A stretch of DNA of 10,754 nucleotides from Propionibacteriaceae bacterium. Its GTDB lineage: Bacteria; Actinomycetota; Actinomycetes; Propionibacteriales; Propionibacteriaceae. Position 1 is the stretch's first letter, and the number at the start of each line of letters is the position of its first letter. The position numbers and the translations under genes are program-made. The stretch is taken from assembly GCA_031255975.1 (NCBI GenBank), contig JAIRRM010000003.1:1-10754 (forward strand). Direction: 5' to 3'. The notes beneath the pieces are model-generated. The model had not been told where the DNA came from, ran no database searches, and worked only from the letters and a program-made list of their open reading frames with translations. Of this stretch, positions 7,334-10,754 are shown piece by piece.

Positions 7334-8716
7334 TCAGATATCCCAATCCACCGGATCTAGCCGCGAGCGACGGGACGCGGACGACGCGTTGAGTCGCTCC
7401 GCGATCATAAACGCCAACTCCATCGCCTGATTACGGTTCAACCGCGGATCGCACAGCGACTCGTATCTGCTCTCCAGATCGGCTTCGCTCACCTGCGCCG
7501 CGCCGCCGAGGCATTCGGTCACCTCGTCGCCGGTCAGTTCGATATGTACTCCCCCCGGCCAGGTGCCGAGCAGTTCGTGTACATCGAAGAAGCCGTCCAG
7601 TTCGTCCACCACGGCGGCGTACGACCTGGTCTTGTAGCCGTTGGCACTCTCGAAGGTGTTGCCGTGCATCGGGTCGCACACCCAGGTGACCTGGCGACCA
7701 CTGGCCTCCACCTGCTCGATGATGGGGGGCAGCACGTCGCGTACCTTATCGGCCCCCAGTCGGGTGATGAAGCTGATGCGCCCCGGCATCCGGTCGGGGT
7801 CAAGCCTGTCGGCGATGGCCAAAGCTTCTTGGCCGGTGGCGTTCGGGCCCAACTTGATGCCAAGCGGGTTCTTCACATGCCGCAGCAGTTCGACATGGGC
7901 ACCGTCCAGTTGTCGGGTACGCTCACCGATCCACAGCATGTGACCGGAGGTGTCGTAGGGCAACCCGGAACGGGAGTCGATACGGGTCATGGCATGTTCG
8001 TAGTCAAGGAGCAGCGCCTCATGGCTGGCGTAGTAATCGACGCTACGCATCGTCTCGACCTGCACTCCACAGGCCTCCATGAACCCGAGCGCCCGCTCAA
8101 TCTCGGCACTGACCTGCTCGTAGCGAGCCTCCACGGGGCTGTCACGCACGAATGAGGCGTTCCAGGCGTGCATGGCGCGCATGTCGGCGAACCCGCCTTT
8201 CACGAACGCCCGCACCAGATTGAGGGTGGCGGCGCTGGCGTTGTACATGTATATCAGCCGCTGCGGATCGTGTACCCGAGCTGCGGCGGTGAAGTCATAA
8301 CCGTTCACGGCGTCACCACGGTACGCGGGTAGCGTCACCCCGCCACGGGTCTCGGTGTCAGAACTACGGGGTTTGCCGTATTGCCCGGCGATACGTCCCA
8401 CCTTCACCACCGGCAGTTCCGCGGCGTACGTCAACACCACCGCCATGGAGAGCAACACCCGTAGGCTGGCCTTGATGGAGTTGGCGGTTACGGTCTCGAA
8501 CGTCTCGGCGCAATCGCCGCCCTGCAGCATGAACGCGTGTCCGGCGGCGGCCTGGGCGATACGACCACGCAACTCGTCACACTCCCCCGCGAATACCAAC
8601 GGCGGCAGTTTACGCAACCGCTCCACCACGCCGGCCACCACCGCGGCATCGGGGTAGCTGGGCTGCTGCACCTGCGGAAAAGCGTGCAGTTCTTCGAGCG
8701 TTGGGATGTACGACAT
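7334..8716 (-). CDS. aroG: Class II 3-deoxy-D-arabino-heptulosonate 7-phosphate (DAHP) synthase
   Basis: Joins phosphoenolpyruvate and erythrose 4-phosphate to give DAHP, the first step of the shikimate pathway. At 460 aa it matches the plant-type enzymes of actinobacteria. Signatures are LPPLVFAGECD at 37-47, LQGGDCAETF at 64-73, GRIAGQYGKPRSS at 107-119, GDAVNGYDF at 134-142, HMLWIGERTRQLDGAHVE at 259-276, KNPLGIKLGP at 282-291, ITRLGADKV at 317-325 and WVCDPMHGNT at 345-354. The four expected metal ligands are present: Cys69, His351, Glu393 and Asp423. Class II enzymes of this group are inhibited by aromatic amino acids and can be boosted by a partner chorismate mutase, but no such gene is nearby. 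The ATG at 8716 matches the family's usual N-terminus. A ribosome site is lacking: GGAG lies 15 bases upstream, too far. Confidence 0.96.
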   Translation of the reverse strand: MSYIPTLEELHAFPQVQQPSYPDAAVVAGVVERLRKLPPLVFAGECDELRGRIAQAAAGHAFMLQGGDCAETFETVTANSIKASLRVLLSMAVVLTYAAELPVVKVGRIAGQYGKPRSSDTETRGGVTLPAYRGDAVNGYDFTAAARVHDPQRLIYMYNASAATLNLVRAFVKGGFADMRAMHAWNASFVRDSPVEARYEQVSAEIERALGFMEACGVQVETMRSVDYYASHEALLLDYEHAMTRIDSRSGLPYDTSGHMLWIGERTRQLDGAHVELLRHVKNPLGIKLGPNATGQEALAIADRLDPDRMPGRISFITRLGADKVRDVLPPIIEQVEASGRQVTWVCDPMHGNTFESANGYKTRSYAAVVDELDGFFDVHELLGTWPGGVHIELTGDEVTECLGGAAQVSEADLESRYESLCDPRLNRNQAMELAFMIAERLNASSASRRSRLDPVDWDI

Positions 8717-8725
8717 TAGATTTAG

Positions 8726-8731
8726 AGTCTA
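8726..8731 (-). promoter_or_regulatory. Possible -10 element for aroG, near-leaderless mRNA
   Basis: On the coding strand TAGACT (8731 down to 8726) fits TANNNT and ends nine bases before the aroG ATG, giving a predicted leader of only two or three bases. No usable Shine-Dalgarno lies between it and the ATG. No clear -35 is visible. Inference from motif and spacing. Confidence 0.3.
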
Positions 8732-8829
8732 CTCCGCGCCGGTGAGCGGAAGCGGCCCAGTGCCCAGCCCAGGAACAGATGACGATGGAAGGGGCGCGGA
8801 TACACCCAGAACTAGGCGAGGACATTTCT

Positions 8830-8853
8830 CTGTATACAGGGCCACTTAATAAT
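8830..8853 (+). promoter_or_regulatory. Palindrome CTGTATACAG beside an AT-rich -10-like tract, before the accessory genes
   Basis: CTGTATACAG at 8830-8839 is a perfect 10-base palindrome, and TAATAAT at 8847-8853 is the most AT-rich patch near here, 23 bases before the ATG at 8877. A palindrome lying just upstream of a -10-like box is the usual layout of an operator. No matching -35 (TTGACA-like) is evident. This is the most likely site for transcription of the accessory patch to begin. Confidence 0.3.
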
Positions 8854-8876
8854 AGCCGTTGGCGTGCGATAGACGG

Positions 8877-9017
8877 ATGCGCAAATATCAGTGGCACGAT
8901 GAAGGCAGCCCGGTTACGATCCGCTATGTGCGCAATGCTCTAGCGGGAGAAGTAGACGCTTTCAAGTTTACGGATTTTCCCCATGATTTGCGTGAGTTGC
9001 GTTGGTGTTGGTGGTAG
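8877..9017 (+). CDS. 46-aa ORF, unrecognised; possibly the N-terminal part of a frameshifted gene
   Basis: This is an ATG-initiated frame that begins MRKYQWHDEGSPVTIRYV and ends RELRWCWW before TAG at 9015-9017. I recognise no family. The mix of charged, aromatic and small residues looks like real protein rather than noise. Its end overlaps the opening of the next + strand frame, which has been free of stops since 8996, over the repetitive tract GTTGGTGTTGGTGGT (9001-9015). A single-base slip there would fuse this segment to the next protein, giving about 215-220 aa. It may thus be a small separate protein, an N-terminal piece of a broken gene, or a recoded gene. The upstream AT-rich promoter-like patch supports transcription through it. 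The ribosome site is weak. Confidence 0.4.
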   Translation: MRKYQWHDEGSPVTIRYVRNALAGEVDAFKFTDFPHDLRELRWCWW

Positions 9018-9022
9018 GCGCC

Positions 9023-9547
9023 ATGCGGATAACTTTTGCGAGTGCGCCACCGTGGCATGGCGGTGAGGGCCTGGCGGGACGTGAGCTTGTTGTGCTGGCG
9101 GTAATGGAGACAAGGCGGGGTATGTGTTACTTCGTGCCGTATGATCCATGGCCGTTGTGGATGGGTGGGGATACAGAGAATGTGTTCGTGTCCTCGCCGA
9201 TTATTCCGATGGAGTGGACGAGCCGGATGTGGCTGGCTGAAGGGAGGGTCGAGGAGGCAGGGCATGCGGCTCAGATTGTTGCTGACGCAAGCGATAAAGC
9301 TGAGGCGCGGTTGGGGCGGGGCGTATTGCTCAAAGTGTATTTTGAGGTGGCTCATTTGGTGGAGCGGGCTGGTGGCAAGGTTTGTGCGCTTGCTGATGTT
9401 GTTGAGTTGGTGTCGGGCGTTGTTGATGATGTGATGTTGGTGCGGCATGTGGTGGCTTTGGCGGTTGGGAATGTATGTCGTTGGTTTGGCGTGGCGATTG
9501 GTGGTTTTGATAAGGAGTTTTTGCTGTGGGAATGCCTTGCAGATTAG
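9023..9547 (+). CDS. Hypothetical protein of the accessory patch (174 aa)
   Basis: I do not recognise this protein. From ATG 9023 it runs MRITFASAPPWHGGEG, then an aromatic stretch around CYFVPYDPWPLWMGG, and a polar helix-like part (EGRVEEAGHAAQIVADASDKAEARL). After that come long Val/Leu/Ala-rich segments that read as amphipathic or buried helices (VDDVMLVRHVVALAVG), ending KEFLLWECLAD. There is no signal peptide, clear membrane helix or metal motif. Its base use is unlike its neighbours: by hand count 9301-9480 has about 79 G and 21 C. That sets it apart from the GC-balanced core genes and suggests transfer. TAGG in the preceding stop may act as a weak ribosome site. A TTG at 9002 in the same frame is another possible start. 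Being just upstream of an immunity-type protein, it could be a second immunity or accessory protein, but that is only context. Confidence 0.55.
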   Translation: MRITFASAPPWHGGEGLAGRELVVLAVMETRRGMCYFVPYDPWPLWMGGDTENVFVSSPIIPMEWTSRMWLAEGRVEEAGHAAQIVADASDKAEARLGRGVLLKVYFEVAHLVERAGGKVCALADVVELVSGVVDDVMLVRHVVALAVGNVCRWFGVAIGGFDKEFLLWECLAD

Positions 9548-9725
9548 GTGACTTGTCGTGTGTGGGAGTCTTGCCCGATTGAGTTTGGCGTGCCGGTTCC
9601 GGGTGATATTAATTGGGGGTGTTCGGTTTACTTGCGACATGGGGAGTTTGTCTGAGGAGTGGCGAGGTCAGGTTTTCAAAACACTATCCGGAGCTTATAC
9701 AGGTATTGAAGGAGTCTGGATTGCC
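9548..9725 (+). other. 178-base gap with an open-frame remnant (9548-9655)
   Basis: Directly after the TAG of the preceding gene the same frame continues from a GTG at 9548 for 35 codons to TGA at 9653-9655, reading VTCRVWESCPIEFGVPV and so on with a protein-like residue mix. It could be a C-terminal tail cut off by a point mutation to TAG, a tiny ORF, or chance. The frame of the next gene is also open from 9558, but its residues there look like noise. AAGGAG at 9709-9714 is the ribosome site for the next gene. Confidence 0.3.
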
Positions 9726-10352
9726 ATGAACCGTTATGTTGGATTTGACGCCCGCCGTAACCGAGGCTGGCCATGGCCAGAGATCTCCGCAGGGAGGAAT
9801 CCGATGTTTGGAGTGGATGGCTTCTGCCGAAAGTGCGGGATCCCATTTGTGCCTCAACAGGGTTCTTTGGTGTTGCAACGCAGCGGGTTAAGAGTCGGTG
9901 GAGTTTGGAATCCGTACTGGATGGGACCCATGGTTTGCATGGAAGATTCGATCGCTAATCAGGTCGCGGAGCGTTTTGATGTGCAGCTGCTGGAAGTAGG
10001 TTGGCCGAAAGGCCCACCAGGCGGTGCGAAACAGATCATCCCCGCAGTCACCGAGCATCCATGGTTCGACCCGGAAGTTTTGACAGCGACAGTTACCAGG
10101 TATGGGACTCCTGGTTCCGAGTGCCCGATATGCGGGGTGTGGAAATGGCGACCGATAAAAGGTATATGGCCACCGATAACGCTTTCGGTGTCGGAAGACA
10201 GGCCGGTGATTGCGAGCCCGGAATGGTTCGGCGGCGGCGGTTGGGCGTCATTCCACGAGTTGTTGCTAGTACGGGAACTGGCAGAGTTGCTGGTTAAAGC
10301 CAGCCCGCGTGATTTTCGGATTCGCGATGATGTGGACATCCGGTACGTGTAA
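9726..10352 (+). CDS. Double-CXXCG motif protein (SitI6-like putative immunity protein)
   Basis: From ATG 9726 the product is 208 aa. It carries two CxxCG knuckles, GFCRKCG (Cys34, Cys37) and ECPICG (Cys133, Cys136), about 99 residues apart. The segment around the first knuckle and the C-terminal SFHELLLVRELAELLVKASPRDFRIRDD also fit the double-CXXCG family described from Myxococcus paralogs, which includes SitI6-type immunity proteins. The four Cys probably hold a structural zinc. In Myxococcus the SitI proteins protect cells from the lipoprotein toxins SitA passed between siblings; here no SitA-like or other toxin gene lies in the window. I chose ATG 9726 because AAGGAG ends 11 bases upstream and 33 residues before the first knuckle is usual for the family as I recall it. 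An upstream GTG at 9558 would add 56 residues of noise-like sequence. It is the last gene before a terminator. Confidence 0.65.
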   Translation: MNRYVGFDARRNRGWPWPEISAGRNPMFGVDGFCRKCGIPFVPQQGSLVLQRSGLRVGGVWNPYWMGPMVCMEDSIANQVAERFDVQLLEVGWPKGPPGGAKQIIPAVTEHPWFDPEVLTATVTRYGTPGSECPICGVWKWRPIKGIWPPITLSVSEDRPVIASPEWFGGGGWASFHELLLVRELAELLVKASPRDFRIRDDVDIRYV

Positions 10353-10368
10353 ACGGTAGATGGGTGGA

Positions 10369-10399
10369 GGATGCCAGGGTTCCCTGCCATCCGGGTTTT
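10369..10399 (+). terminator. Rho-independent-type terminator after the double-CXXCG gene
   Basis: GGATGCCAGGG (10369-10379) pairs with CCCTGCCATCC (10382-10392): five pairs, one C/C mismatch, five pairs, with a very tight loop that probably opens to GTTC. GGGTTTT follows at 10393-10399. It starts 17 bases after the stop codon, the right place to end the accessory transcript. Confidence 0.7.
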
Positions 10400-10579
10400 C
10401 AAACAGCCAGCGATTAAATCCCCCGGCGTGTCCGATACGGCGACTCGTGTGACTGCCTATGGCCCAGAACAGACACGTGAATCTCTACCAAATGGTCTAA
10501 AGCTAGCGGGGACGCGTCAAAAGGAAACACGTGACTAAGCGCAATTAATCTGACTTCAGGTACGTTTGGACGACACGAG
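10400..10579. other. Non-coding spacer between the accessory patch and argH
   Basis: I see no gene here. The octamer ACACGTGA occurs twice, at 10473-10480 and 10527-10534, each containing the palindrome CACGTG; two copies in 180 bases may be chance. No tRNA-like cloverleaf was found. Confidence 0.4.

Positions 10580-10754
<175 letters not shown>

Noticed and set aside
8924..9640. 238-codon open frame on the - strand across the accessory patch
   Set aside because: Its product is dominated by His, Asn, Pro, Gln, Arg and Thr, as expected for the reverse of a G/T-rich gene, and it spans three separate + strand units.
9558..9725. N-terminal extension of the double-CXXCG protein from GTG 9558
   Set aside because: Residues look like out-of-frame noise, the extension overlaps a better frame in 9548-9655, and AAGGAG plus family layout favour ATG 9726.
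10371..10538. 55-codon + strand ORF (ATG 10371 to TAA 10536-10538)
   Set aside because: Its ATG lies inside the terminator hairpin, with no ribosome site at proper spacing, and the sequence has no recognisable features.

Overview
The window is high-GC actinobacterial chromosome. Supporting signs are GC-rich codon use in the core genes, a class II (plant-type) DAHP synthase, a PASTA-domain Ser/Thr kinase, and a run of folate, prenyl-chain, kinase and shikimate genes. From memory, that run resembles the Mycobacterium tuberculosis segment Rv2172c (MTHFR-like) - idsA2 - pknL - aroG. The genus cannot be fixed from the sequence.

Layout: (1) positions 1-1221 (+) hold the 3' part of a HelD/HelR-type superfamily 1 ATPase. 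Its last 44 bases overlap the 3' end of metF on the other strand (1178-2059, -). (2) From a 43-bp divergent gap, a lipoprotein of the solute-binding SBP_bac_3 type (2103-3068) and a trans-isoprenyl diphosphate synthase (3072-4151) run as a tight pair. After a 125-bp promoter-like gap comes a membrane Ser/Thr kinase with four PASTA repeats (4277-6247). (3) The kinase meets a low-specificity threonine aldolase (6249-7271, -) tail to tail, with one base between the stop codons. Upstream of the aldolase on the same strand is the class II DAHP synthase (7334-8716, -). (4) From about 8740 to 10400 there is an accessory patch of different composition: + strand, poor in C, rich in G and T. It contains a 46-codon ORF, an unrecognised 174-aa protein and a double-CXXCG protein like the Myxococcus SitI6-type immunity proteins. 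The patch ends in a good hairpin-plus-T-run terminator. (5) The last 167 bases are the 3' end of argininosuccinate lyase (argH, -). Its last codons and stop lie inside a REP-like palindrome.

The core genes are housekeeping: transcription-complex recycling, one-carbon metabolism, prenyl-chain synthesis, envelope-sensing phosphorylation, entry into aromatic amino acid synthesis, and arginine synthesis. The part most likely to hold something undescribed is the patch between aroG and argH. It looks like a transferred, orphan immunity locus: a recognisable immunity-type protein, an unknown partner protein and a possible frameshifted or chopped gene, with no toxin gene in view.
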